From Paraburkholderia nodosa (GTDB lineage: Bacteria; Pseudomonadota; Gammaproteobacteria; Burkholderiales; Burkholderiaceae), in the NCBI RefSeq assembly GCF_001718195.1, contig NZ_MCNV01000002.1:62001-126000 (forward strand): 64,000 nt of DNA. Reading direction: 5' to 3'. This document shows, piece after piece, positions 53,185 through 61,093 of this stretch (position 1 is its first letter; the number at the start of each line of letters is the position of its first letter). The position numbers were made by a program, and so were the translations under genes. The notes beneath the pieces are model-generated. The model had not been told where the DNA came from. It did not search any database and saw only the letters and a program-made list of their open reading frames with translations.

Positions 53185-55797
53185 ATGTCGTCGGTTGCCC
53201 GTCTTGTTTCATGGTCCATCCGTCACCGGATCAGCGTGATTGCGCTATCGCTCGTCCTCGCGCTGCTGAGCGGTCACTACGTCTCCCATCACTTCAAGAT
53301 CAACACGGCTACGGACCGGCTACTGACTGTCGACAAGCGGTGGGACAGCTTGTCCAGGTCGCTGGATCGCGCCTTTCCGCAACGAGGGGGCTCCATTCTA
53401 GTCGTGGTGGAATCGAGTGCGCCGGAATTCGCCGACACCGCCGCCAGCGAGCTTGCCACTGCATTGCGCAAGGACACGCACCGGTTCGTTGCGGTGACGC
53501 AGCCGGGTGCCGGTCCCTTCTTCGAACACAATGGGTTGCTTTTTCTGTCGTCGCGCGACGTGCAGTCGACGACATCGCAGTTGACGCAAGCGCGCTCGTT
53601 GCTCAACGCGCTCTCGCATGACCCCAGTCTGACCGGTCTCGCCAACTTGCTGACGACGACCCTGCTTTTGCCGCTGCAAATCGGGCGGGTCAAGCTGGAG
53701 CAGATGGCTCCGCTTCTCGATCAAAGCGCGGACGTCATGGACCGCGTGCTAGCGAACCAGGCCACCGCTTTTTCGTGGCGGTCGCTGATGGATTCCCACG
53801 CGACGTCACCTGCGCGCGCATTCGTACTCTTGCAGCCCGTGCTCGATTACGCATCGCTGAGGGCAGGCGGCAACGCATCGGCATTGATACGCGACACGGC
53901 GGCCTCGCTGCATCTCGATGCGAGATTTGGCGCACGCGTGCGCCTTACCGGCGAGCAACCGCTCGCCGATGACGAATTCGCATCGGTGCAGGACGGTGCG
54001 GCATTGAACGGCGCCGTAACGCTTCTCGTCGTACTCGGCATTCTCTGGGTGGCGCTTCGGTCCGCCAAACTGGTACTGGCCGTTTTTATCTGCCTCGTCG
54101 TCGGGTTGCTCATCACTGCAGCTTTGGGACTGGTGATGGTGCACGCCTTCAACATGATCTCAGTCGCGTTCATGGTGCTATTCGTCGGCCTGGGCGTCGA
54201 CTTCGGTGTGCAATTCACCGTGAGATATCGGGAAGAGCACTACAAGGACAGTCGTATCCCCGTCTCATTGATGAGTACGGCAAATACGCTAGGCAGCCGC
54301 CTGTCCCTCGCCGCGATTGCCGTCGCCGTTAGCTTCTTTTCGTTTATTCCTACTGCTTATCGCGGCGTGTCGGAACTGGGCAAGATCGCCGGAGTGGGAA
54401 TGATCGTCGCCTATTTCACCAGTGTGGCGCTCTTGCCCGCGCTTATCAGCGTGCTGCGGCCAGGAAACGAAAAAGTGTCGCCGGGCTTCAAGCGGCTCGC
54501 CGGAACCGACGACTTCCTCGACAGGCATCGCAAAGCCATGTTGGCCGTGGCGGCCGTTGCCATTCTCGGCGCGTCGCCCTTGCTGCTGCACCTGCGCTTC
54601 GATTTCAATCCACTGCATCTCAAGGATCCACGCACGGAATCGATGGCAACCCTGCTCGCACTGAAAGACTCGCCCGAAATTGGCATCAACAATGTGCGCG
54701 TCATGGCGAATTCCTTGAGCGAAGCCGATGCGATCGCCGCCCGCATGTCAACGCTGCCGCAGGTGGGCAGAACGGTCACGCTCACCACTTTCATTCCGAC
54801 TGACCAGGCAGAGAAACTCGCCGCAATTGCAGACGCTGCCCGTGTATTGAACCCCGTCCTGGCGCAGACGCCCGCGCCGCCGGCAAGCGACGCCGTTCGC
54901 GTCGACGCCTTGCGTCGTGCGGCGAACCAGCTCTCGCTTGCCGCAGAGGATCACCCCGGGCCCGGCGCCGACGAGGCGACGCGACTGTCACACGTGCTGA
55001 CCCGTATGGCCGACGCGCCGAGCACGACACGCGATCGCGCCGACCATGCGATGACGGCACCGTTGAAGATCGCGCTCGCGCGATTGGTTGCGCTTCTCGA
55101 TCCTGCCGAGATCACCCGCACCAATTTACCGCCCGGGATCGTAAGAGACTGGGTCGCCGCCGACGGCAAGGCAATCGTGGAAATCTCTCCCCGCGTCCCG
55201 AGCGGTATCGACCCCAATGATGACGCGATGTTGAGAAGCTTCGCCAACGCAGTGAGTTCTGCGGAACCGAATGCGATCGGCGGTCCGATCTCGATCCTGT
55301 ACTCGGCTAACCTCGTCATCAAGGCATTCCTTCAGGCGAGCGGATACGCCCTGGTAGCGATCGTCGTCATCTTGTGGATCGCGCTGCGCCGGGTCGACGA
55401 CATCCTTCGAACCGTTGTGCCGTTGCTCGTTTCCGCGCTTTTGACACTCGAATTGTCTGTAGCGCTCGATCTGCAGTTGAACTTCGCGAACATCATCGCG
55501 TTGCCCCTCATGCTTGGCGTAGGCGTCGCATTCAAGATCTACTATGTGATCGCCTGGCGAGGTGGCGCAACACGGCTGCTGGAATCCAGCCTGACTTATG
55601 CGGTTGTGTTCAGCGCAGCGACAACGGGCGCAGCGTTCGGTAGCTTGTGGTTCTCACATCATCCCGGGACATCGAGTCTGGGTGCTCTGCTCGCGTTGTC
55701 GCTGGTGTCTACACTGATTGGCGCGGTGGTATTTCAGCCCGTGCTGATGGGACGGCCTCGCGCCGCACAGTTCAAAACGCTGGCGTCAGCAGACTGA
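53185..55797 (+). CDS. hpnN: Hopanoid-associated RND transporter
   Basis: 870-residue MMPL/RND-type membrane protein. Two halves each have a transmembrane segment, a large periplasmic domain and a five-helix bundle; the family signature [17 protein letters not shown] is in the first and [20 protein letters not shown] in the second. Length and layout match HpnN, which moves hopanoids to the outer membrane in Burkholderia. Start ATG at 53185 opens [15 protein letters not shown]; an upstream frame extension lacks any signal. No other hopanoid gene adjoins it here. Confidence 0.85.
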   Translation: MSSVARLVSWSIRHRISVIALSLVLALLSGHYVSHHFKINTATDRLLTVDKRWDSLSRSLDRAFPQRGGSILVVVESSAPEFADTAASELATALRKDTHRFVAVTQPGAGPFFEHNGLLFLSSRDVQSTTSQLTQARSLLNALSHDPSLTGLANLLTTTLLLPLQIGRVKLEQMAPLLDQSADVMDRVLANQATAFSWRSLMDSHATSPARAFVLLQPVLDYASLRAGGNASALIRDTAASLHLDARFGARVRLTGEQPLADDEFASVQDGAALNGAVTLLVVLGILWVALRSAKLVLAVFICLVVGLLITAALGLVMVHAFNMISVAFMVLFVGLGVDFGVQFTVRYREEHYKDSRIPVSLMSTANTLGSRLSLAAIAVAVSFFSFIPTAYRGVSELGKIAGVGMIVAYFTSVALLPALISVLRPGNEKVSPGFKRLAGTDDFLDRHRKAMLAVAAVAILGASPLLLHLRFDFNPLHLKDPRTESMATLLALKDSPEIGINNVRVMANSLSEADAIAARMSTLPQVGRTVTLTTFIPTDQAEKLAAIADAARVLNPVLAQTPAPPASDAVRVDALRRAANQLSLAAEDHPGPGADEATRLSHVLTRMADAPSTTRDRADHAMTAPLKIALARLVALLDPAEITRTNLPPGIVRDWVAADGKAIVEISPRVPSGIDPNDDAMLRSFANAVSSAEPNAIGGPISILYSANLVIKAFLQASGYALVAIVVILWIALRRVDDILRTVVPLLVSALLTLELSVALDLQLNFANIIALPLMLGVGVAFKIYYVIAWRGGATRLLESSLTYAVVFSAATTGAAFGSLWFSHHPGTSSLGALLALSLVSTLIGAVVFQPVLMGRPRAAQFKTLASAD

Positions 55798-55841
55798 TAC
55801 CGCGCCTGTGCGGAACTTGAAACCTGGCATCGTTACGATCG

Positions 55842-56105
55842 CTAGCGTTTCCCTGCACCCTGCAACGCTTCGAGCAAGCTTCGGGCGTCGTGCTCTCCGC
55901 CGTAGAGATGGCCGTTGATAAACAGCGTGGGTGTCCCACGCACCCCCTCCGTATGCCACTCACGAAGTCGCTCTGAATGCGCTCGTCGTTACGGCCGCTG
56001 AACGCAGCAGTCAAACTGTCAGGAGGAAGACTCCGTTCGTCAGCGTACTGCGCGATGTTTGATCTCCAGGGACCGCTGATTCTCGTACAAGATAGGGTCA
56101 CAGAA
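55842..56105 (-). pseudogene. Relic of a DsbA-family thioredoxin
   Basis: Pieces in different frames read in order: PILYENQRSLEI (near 56090-56060), then QYADERSLPPDSLTAAFSGR and NDERIQSDF, then GVRGTPTLFINGHLYGGEHD and LLEALQGAGKR ending at 55842. These match the C-terminal two thirds of DsbA-like oxidoreductases of the type with YENQ...L and GV.GTPTLFING (cis-Pro included). At least two frameshifts separate the pieces, and the N-terminal part with the CxxC is missing. Clearly dead. Confidence 0.75.
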
Positions 56106-56337
56106 TGTTTCGGCCGGACGTCGAACCCTGTCGCCTCCGGAAAGCGCCCACCATCCGCTGTTGCCGATCTGGCACGAAGTCCATCGATCGCCCGCCGCAC
56201 AAGGCATTGGGCCTTTTGTTACGTTTTCGCGACAGTCTTTTTTTTTCGTTTCGTGAGTTTGCAGGACGTGCCGTATCCTCCGGCGCGCAGTAACGAATAA
56301 ACCAATCCAAAAGATACTCAGGGACACTGAATTACAG

Positions 56338-57504
56338 ATGAAGAACATCACCATCAAGGCAACGGTTACCGCTGTTGCCGCTTTCGCCGCATCCTCGGCA
56401 GCAATGGCACAGTCGTCGGTCACCCTGTACGGCATGCTGGACGCAGGTATCAGCTACACCTCGAACGTCGGTGGCCACTCGCTGGTCGGCCTCGTTGGCG
56501 GCGCCTCGGGTTCGAACAAGTGGGGCCTCCAGGGTCAGGAAGACCTCGGCGGCGGCCTCAAGGCGGTCTTCAAGCTCGAAAACGGTTTCAACATTGCCAG
56601 CGGTGGCATCGGCGGCCAGGGCCCCATCGGTTCCTCGCGTTCGCTGTTCAACCGCCAGGCCTATGTAGGCCTCACGTCGGACCAGTACGGTACCCTGCGT
56701 ATGGGTCGCCAGATCGACGCCGTGACGGAAATGGTTCAGGGCCTGACCGGCGACGCCGTTTCGGCGTCGACATTCTCGACCCCGGGCGACGTGGACAACA
56801 ACGACAATACGACGAACCAGAACAACGCCGTCAAGTACATTTCGCCGATTTTCCATGGCTTCCAGGCTGAAGGCGCGTACTCGTTCGGCGGCGTTGCCGG
56901 TGCGATGGGTTCGGGTCAATCGTGGTCGGTGGCTGCGGACTACGCTCAAGGTGGTCTGACGGTCGCTGGCGGCTACTTCCATGCTGCAAACCAGGGTGAG
57001 AACGGCTGGCAGAACGCAACGGCACAACCGTCGTTCGGTGGTGCGCTGGGCTATCCGAGCTCGGGCTACTACGGTGGCAACGCGTTCAAGAGCGCGGGCA
57101 TCGCTCAAATCGCTGGCCAATACGAGTTTGGCCGGTACACGGCTGGCCTTCGGTACTCGAACGCTCAATACGAGGGCAACGACGGCCAGGCGTCGATCCA
57201 CTTCAACGTAGTGGGCGCCCTTCTGCAGTACCAGGCAACCCCGGCGCTGTCGCTGGCTGCTGGGTACACGTACGTCTACGGTTCGGCAGCCACGCCTGCG
57301 CAAGCCGCTGAGGGCCGCACGATGGCTTCGATCAACCAGGCCTCGCTGGGTGCTACGTACGCGCTGTCGAAGCTCACGTCGGTATACGTCATGGGTGCCT
57401 ACGTTCATGCTCAGGGCGCTCAGGCTTCGGCTGCTGACTTCGGCAACACGGCGTCGGGCGGCAACCAGGTTCAAGCCAACATTGGCATGTACCACCGGTT
57501 CTAA
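56338..57504 (+). CDS. Gram-negative porin (general porin, Burkholderia type)
   Basis: 388-residue outer-membrane 16-strand porin. Signal peptide MKNITIKATVTAVAAFAASS (cleavage after AMAQ), opening strand SSVTLYGMLDAGISYTSN, internal GRQIDAVTEMVQ with the porin loop, and end in MYHRF with C-terminal Phe. Codon use is noticeably of highly expressed type. The 540 bases ahead hold the DsbA relic and the promoter. A strong terminator follows. Forms trimers for diffusion of small solutes. Confidence 0.95.
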   Translation: MKNITIKATVTAVAAFAASSAAMAQSSVTLYGMLDAGISYTSNVGGHSLVGLVGGASGSNKWGLQGQEDLGGGLKAVFKLENGFNIASGGIGGQGPIGSSRSLFNRQAYVGLTSDQYGTLRMGRQIDAVTEMVQGLTGDAVSASTFSTPGDVDNNDNTTNQNNAVKYISPIFHGFQAEGAYSFGGVAGAMGSGQSWSVAADYAQGGLTVAGGYFHAANQGENGWQNATAQPSFGGALGYPSSGYYGGNAFKSAGIAQIAGQYEFGRYTAGLRYSNAQYEGNDGQASIHFNVVGALLQYQATPALSLAAGYTYVYGSAATPAQAAEGRTMASINQASLGATYALSKLTSVYVMGAYVHAQGAQASAADFGNTASGGNQVQANIGMYHRF

Positions 57505-57571
57505 TAGCAGGTTCAGAAGCTCGGGGGCGTGTACGCATTGCCCCGACAAAGAAATCCTGGCTAGTGAATTG

Positions 57572-57615
57572 CACCCCAAGAGTTGGACGTCGATCCAATC
57601 TTTGGGGTGTTTTTT
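57572..57615 (+). terminator. Rho-independent terminator after the porin gene
   Basis: Stem CACCCCAAGA / TCTTTGGGGTG around a 17-base loop, followed by six T (57610-57615). Confidence 0.88.
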
Positions 57616-57769
57616 CATTCATGATCGGCCCTGCCAGACGCATTTCGTCATCCCGCGCGCCGTTCAATAGCCGCCGTCGCCAGTCCATGCTGCGCGCCGC
57701 TCACCCACAGCGTGGTATCGGCGCTGGCTTCCAGGCCCCGGCGGCCCAGGTATCGCGCCGCGGTCGCCC

Positions 57770-57907
57770 TTTCGTGTTGGCCTGCTGCAAGGCGTTCCCG
57801 CATGCACGGACCTCACCACTACGCCGTGGGTCCAAGAGGCGGGTGTACCCGTGCTCAATCAGCCGTTCGTGGCCAGTGGGATTGTCGCGACGGCCGAAAG
57901 CCATTGA
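57770..57907 (+). pseudogene. C-terminal tail of a DJ-1/PfpI-like protein
   Basis: A plus frame reads GLLQGVPACTDLTT, then TPWVQEAGVPVLNQPFVASG and NATAES-like end IVATAESH-stop at 57905-57907. The GVPVLNQPFVA.G.VATA pattern is that of the end of DJ-1/PfpI (isonitrile hydratase-like) proteins, in which N-VATAGG is usual. No N-terminal half is found. Remnant left by a deletion. Confidence 0.5.
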
Positions 57908-57947
57908 ACGTCTTCGCGCCCTTTCGAAAGGGTCGATCACCGCATGA

Positions 57948-57964
57948 TATAATTCGCACGCGAA
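57948..57964 (+). promoter_or_regulatory. marR promoter and operator
   Basis: A perfect -10 TATAAT (57948-57953) overlaps TTCGCACGCGAA (57953-57964), followed by CTAAAT. The same sequence elements recur before the enoyl-CoA hydratase gene. Located 30 bases ahead of the marR start. Overlap with -10 points to autorepression. Confidence 0.65.
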
Positions 57965-57993
57965 CTAAATCGCACAATGTTATCTGCGCGGAA

Positions 57994-58428
57994 ATGAAAC
58001 ATCGCCTCGTCTATCTATTGAACGTCGGACAGCGCCGGCTGCAACGGTGGTCGCAAACACGCGCGGCCGGAGGCGGCGTCACAGCGGCCCAGGCCGGGCT
58101 GCTGTTTTTTTTGGGTGATCGCAACGGCGCACTCATGAGCGAAGCCGCTGCTGCGCTGGATCTGGGCGCACCAGGCATGAGCGGTCTCGCTGACCGGACA
58201 GAAAAGGCAGGGTTGATCGAACGTCGGGCTGACGAGACCGATGGCCGGGTGTCGCGCCTGTGGTTGACGCAAGCAGGACGTACCGCGCGCCAAAAGTCGA
58301 AGCTTCGCATGAAAGACTTGAACGCCCGATTGACCGAAGGATTTACGGAAGCGGAGATCGACGTCGTAGCGCGGTGGCTGACCAGCCTGCAGACCAGGTT
58401 TCCGCTCGCCGAAGACGGCGACGCGTAA
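57994..58428 (+). CDS. MarR-family transcriptional regulator
   Basis: 144-residue regulator with a winged-helix. Conserved features: TAAQAGLLFFLGDRNGALMS, LDLGAPGMSGLADRTEKAGL (recognition helix) and the wing IERRADETDGRVSRLWLTQ. The ATG at 57994 has only GCGG in front. Convergent to an enoyl-CoA hydratase gene whose upstream region carries a version of the marR operator, so it probably represses both. Ligand may be an acyl-CoA or aromatic acid (inference). Confidence 0.88.
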   Translation: MKHRLVYLLNVGQRRLQRWSQTRAAGGGVTAAQAGLLFFLGDRNGALMSEAAAALDLGAPGMSGLADRTEKAGLIERRADETDGRVSRLWLTQAGRTARQKSKLRMKDLNARLTEGFTEAEIDVVARWLTSLQTRFPLAEDGDA

Positions 58429-58459
58429 CCTCGACCGTGGCCGGCCAGCAAGGCACTGG

Positions 58460-59236
58460 CTAGTGCCGGGCAACCTTCGCGAAGTCCGGCTTGCGCTTCT
58501 CGGCAAAGGCCGCGAATGCCTCTCTTGCCTCGGCGCTCGTCAGCCGCTCCTGAAACTTCGCGCTCTCGCTGTCCATTTGCGCAACCAGGGTTTCGGCTTC
58601 GCGCATCAGCTTTTTCATGGCGCTCAGTGAACCGGCCGGCTTGGCGGCGATTCTTTCCGCCATCCTGCGTGCGTCGTCGCGTAGTTGATCCTTTGCGCAG
58701 ACCTTGTTGGCGAGACCCCACGCGACAGCGGTTTGCGCGTCGAGCGGCTCGCCCAGCGCAAACATCTCGAACGCCCGCACGTGGCCGACGCGCAGCGGAA
58801 GCAGGTAGCTGGACGCCGCCTCGGGGACGAGCGCGAGATTGACGAACGGCGTGATCAGTTCTGCGTCTGGCGCGAGCAGGACGTAGTCGCAGTGCAGTAG
58901 AAGCGTCGTGCCAATACCGACCGCCTTGCCCTGAACCGCCGCGATGATGGGCACGCTCGACTTCGCCAGGGCGTGCAAAAAGCGATGCACGTGTCGCTCA
59001 CTGGGCCCCTTCCCCGATGCAATGGCTGCGAACTCGCCCACATCGTTGCCCGCGGTGAACATGTCTCCGTCCCCTTGCAGCAGCAATACGCGGACATCGC
59101 TGTCGTGCTCCGCATTCTCGATGATGTCTGCCAGTGCGCCATACATCTCGTTCGTCAATGCATTCTTCTTGTCCGGTCGGGCCAGCGTAATCGTCAGAAT
59201 GCCGTCGGCTTGTTCGACGTGAATCTCCGCGCTCAT
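58460..59236 (-). CDS. Enoyl-CoA hydratase/isomerase family protein
   Basis: 258-residue crotonase-fold enzyme. The acyl-CoA oxyanion motifs are in FTAGNDVGEFAAI and AVQGKAVGIGTTLLLHCDYV; one of the usual catalytic Glu residues appears in LVPEAASSYLLP. This pattern (NDV.EF and PEAASS) is that of hydratases that lack one of the two Glu residues, so hydratase or isomerase activity is not certain. ATG at 59236 is 20 bases from a long palindrome. It is regulated, probably by the MarR protein next to it. Confidence 0.9.
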   Translation of the reverse strand: MSAEIHVEQADGILTITLARPDKKNALTNEMYGALADIIENAEHDSDVRVLLLQGDGDMFTAGNDVGEFAAIASGKGPSERHVHRFLHALAKSSVPIIAAVQGKAVGIGTTLLLHCDYVLLAPDAELITPFVNLALVPEAASSYLLPLRVGHVRAFEMFALGEPLDAQTAVAWGLANKVCAKDQLRDDARRMAERIAAKPAGSLSAMKKLMREAETLVAQMDSESAKFQERLTSAEAREAFAAFAEKRKPDFAKVARH

Positions 59237-59255
59237 GTGCTCTCCTGAAATTTAG

Positions 59256-59291
59256 TTTGCATGCGAAGTATGCAGGTAGTTCGCATGCAAA
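59256..59291. promoter_or_regulatory. Twelve-base perfect inverted repeat, MarR operator
   Basis: TTTGCATGCGAA (59256-59267), 12-base spacer, TTCGCATGCAAA (59280-59291). Each arm is almost the sequence found at the marR promoter (TTCGCACGCGAA). Lies 20 bases ahead of the enoyl-CoA hydratase start. Confidence 0.7.
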
Positions 59292-59489
59292 GTAAACCGG
59301 ACGGTCGATGCCATGTAATTCGGGGCCTGCTCGCGAACCCTCGCTCCTGAAGACGTTTGAAGGCGGAATCCGTAGCGGACCAGAATTCGACCAGGTATTC
59401 CATTCGCGACGTCGCGCCACTCCTCGCGCGCACCCAAGCTCCGTAGCATTGAAGCATTACCAAACAGACAAGCAACCGGAGGACTGAAC

Positions 59490-59573
59490 ATGCTTATTCT
59501 CACCGCTGTCGTCGTGATCGCCGCCGTGGCGATCTGGAGCGTCTACCGGCGTTTGCACCCGCGCCAGGACTGA
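59490..59573 (+). CDS. 27-residue membrane peptide
   Basis: Short frame MLILTAVVVIAAVAIWSVYR then RLHPRQD-stop: one hydrophobic helix of about 18 residues and a basic cytosolic end. It has an excellent CCGGAGG site 8 bases before the ATG and a terminator starts 36 bases after its stop, so it looks like a real monocistronic small gene. Function unknown. Confidence 0.65.
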   Translation: MLILTAVVVIAAVAIWSVYRRLHPRQD

Positions 59574-59608
59574 AACATGACAGGCTGCTCCACCAGCCTG
59601 TTCGCAAC

Positions 59609-59633
59609 AGCCCGCCGCATTGGCGGGCTTTTT
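59609..59633 (+). terminator. Rho-independent terminator of the small peptide gene
   Basis: Stem AGCCCGCC / GGCGGGCT with loop GCATT and a following TTTT. Confidence 0.85.
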
Positions 59634-59740
59634 CCTGGATTCCACAGTCAGAGCGGCGGCGTCCGCGGAAGAGCCGTTTGCGAACATCTTCGCACTCAAA
59701 AAAATATCTCCGAATCAGCTCCAGTATCCTGACAAAGTGA

Positions 59741-59756
59741 CTGTATAAATGTACAG
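59741..59756. promoter_or_regulatory. LexA (SOS) box
   Basis: CTGTATAAATGTACAG fits the consensus CTGT-N8-ACAG exactly. It lies 123 bases ahead of the dinB start and marks it as part of the LexA regulon. Confidence 0.9.
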
Positions 59757-59878
59757 TTCCATTCAATTTTCCACAGGACGCACGGTGCCGTCGTCCCGCT
59801 GCTCCTGCCGCCATACCCGATGATGAGTAGCGCGCCGGTCGCGCGGAGCCATCGAGAGCTATTTTTGAGTACCAAGGC

Positions 59879-61024
59879 ATGCCAGATGATCGGCGCATAG
59901 CCCACATCGACATGGACGCATTCTTTGCGTCGTGTGAACTTTCGCAGTATCCGGAGCTACGAGGCCAAGCCATGGTGGTTGCTGGCCGTCGCTCGGATAC
60001 GCCCCGAACGAAGCCGGACGGCACTCGCGAATTCTCGCGCCTGCGCGACTATGTGGGCAGAGGTGTCCTGACGACCGCGACCTACGAGGCTCGCGCGCTC
60101 GGCGTTCATTCCGGAATGCCCGCCATGAAAGCCGCCCGGTTAGCGCCAGATGCGATTCTCCTTCCAGTGAATTTCGACCTCTATCGAACGTACTCGCGAC
60201 TGTTCAAGGATGCCGTGCGGTCAATCAGTTCGAACATGGAAGACGTTGGAATCGACGAGGTCTACGCAGACGTTTCACTCACGAATGGCGATTCGGAGGC
60301 AATCGCGCGCAAGTTGAAATCCGCCGTCTTCGAAGCAACCAATCTCACATGCTCCGTCGGTATCGCGCCAAACAAGCTGCTCGCCAAGCTGTGCTCCGAT
60401 ATGCAAAAGCCGGACGGAATCACAATCCTGACGCCTGAGGACGTGCAATCCAGGATTTGGCCAATGGCCGCAAACAAGATCAACGGCGTCGGCCCCAAGG
60501 CGGCCGCCAAGCTTGCGTCTTTTGGAATCACGACCATCGGTGAGATCGCTGCGCGCGACGAGCACTGGCTCATCGAAAACTTCGGACGAAGCTACGGGGC
60601 GTGGCTTCGCAGAGTTTCACACGGACTAGATGACAGGCCGGTGGTGACGTATAGCGAGCCCGTCTCGATGAGTCGCGAAACCACATTCGAGCGCGATCTG
60701 CACGCGGTGCGGCATCGACAGGAACTGGGCGCAGCGTTTACCCGCCTATGCGAACAGGTGGCGCTCGACCTCCAGCGAAAAGGCTATCTGGCCAGGAAGA
60801 TCGGCATCAAGCTGCGCTTTAATGACTTCAAGACTGTCACGCGTGACGTCACGCTTCCTGAGCCTATTGATGACGCGAAAGCATTGCGGCGCGCGGCGAC
60901 TGAGTGCCTGAAAAGAGTCGAACTCGTTAAATCCATCAGGCTGCTAGGGGTGAAGGCCGGCAACCTCCAACACACCGGAGAAGCTTCCAGTAACGAGTCG
61001 CCTCAGTTCACGCTGGATTTTTAG
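59879..61024 (+). CDS. dinB: DNA polymerase IV
   Basis: 381-residue Y-family translesion polymerase. Catalytic carboxylates are in HIDMDAFFASCE and EDVGIDEVYADV (canonical SIDEAYLDV), the finger loop is KPDGTREFSRLRDYVGRG, and the little-finger part (about 245-345) is present. It is about 30 residues longer than E. coli DinB, with an extended C-terminus (QHTGEASSNESPQFTLDF) that ends in a possible clamp-binding motif (QFTLDF). The SOS box upstream shows DNA-damage control. Some Burkholderia have several such genes. Confidence 0.93.
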   Translation: MPDDRRIAHIDMDAFFASCELSQYPELRGQAMVVAGRRSDTPRTKPDGTREFSRLRDYVGRGVLTTATYEARALGVHSGMPAMKAARLAPDAILLPVNFDLYRTYSRLFKDAVRSISSNMEDVGIDEVYADVSLTNGDSEAIARKLKSAVFEATNLTCSVGIAPNKLLAKLCSDMQKPDGITILTPEDVQSRIWPMAANKINGVGPKAAAKLASFGITTIGEIAARDEHWLIENFGRSYGAWLRRVSHGLDDRPVVTYSEPVSMSRETTFERDLHAVRHRQELGAAFTRLCEQVALDLQRKGYLARKIGIKLRFNDFKTVTRDVTLPEPIDDAKALRRAATECLKRVELVKSIRLLGVKAGNLQHTGEASSNESPQFTLDF

Positions 61025-61093
61025 CCGGCAACGCGCAGCCGCCTCGTCGTGCGAGGCGTGCGCGGTGACTTCGCAAACACAGAAGCGAATGCA

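Larger units (their letters stand above)
57616..57993. other. Interval between porin and marR
   Basis: No intact gene. The right half contains the DJ-1 tail relic, the palindrome CCCTTTCGAAAGGG (57919-57932) and the marR promoter with its operator. The first 150 bases (57620-57770) show no readable gene. Confidence 0.5.
59574..59878. other. Region between the small peptide gene and dinB
   Basis: About 300 bases with the terminator of the 27-residue gene, the SOS box at 59741-59756 and the dinB leader. No other frame is supported. Confidence 0.55.

Noticed and set aside
59233..59503. Minus-strand frames between the enoyl-CoA hydratase and the 27-residue gene
   Set aside because: They cross the inverted repeat operator, lack a ribosome binding site and show no recognisable family.
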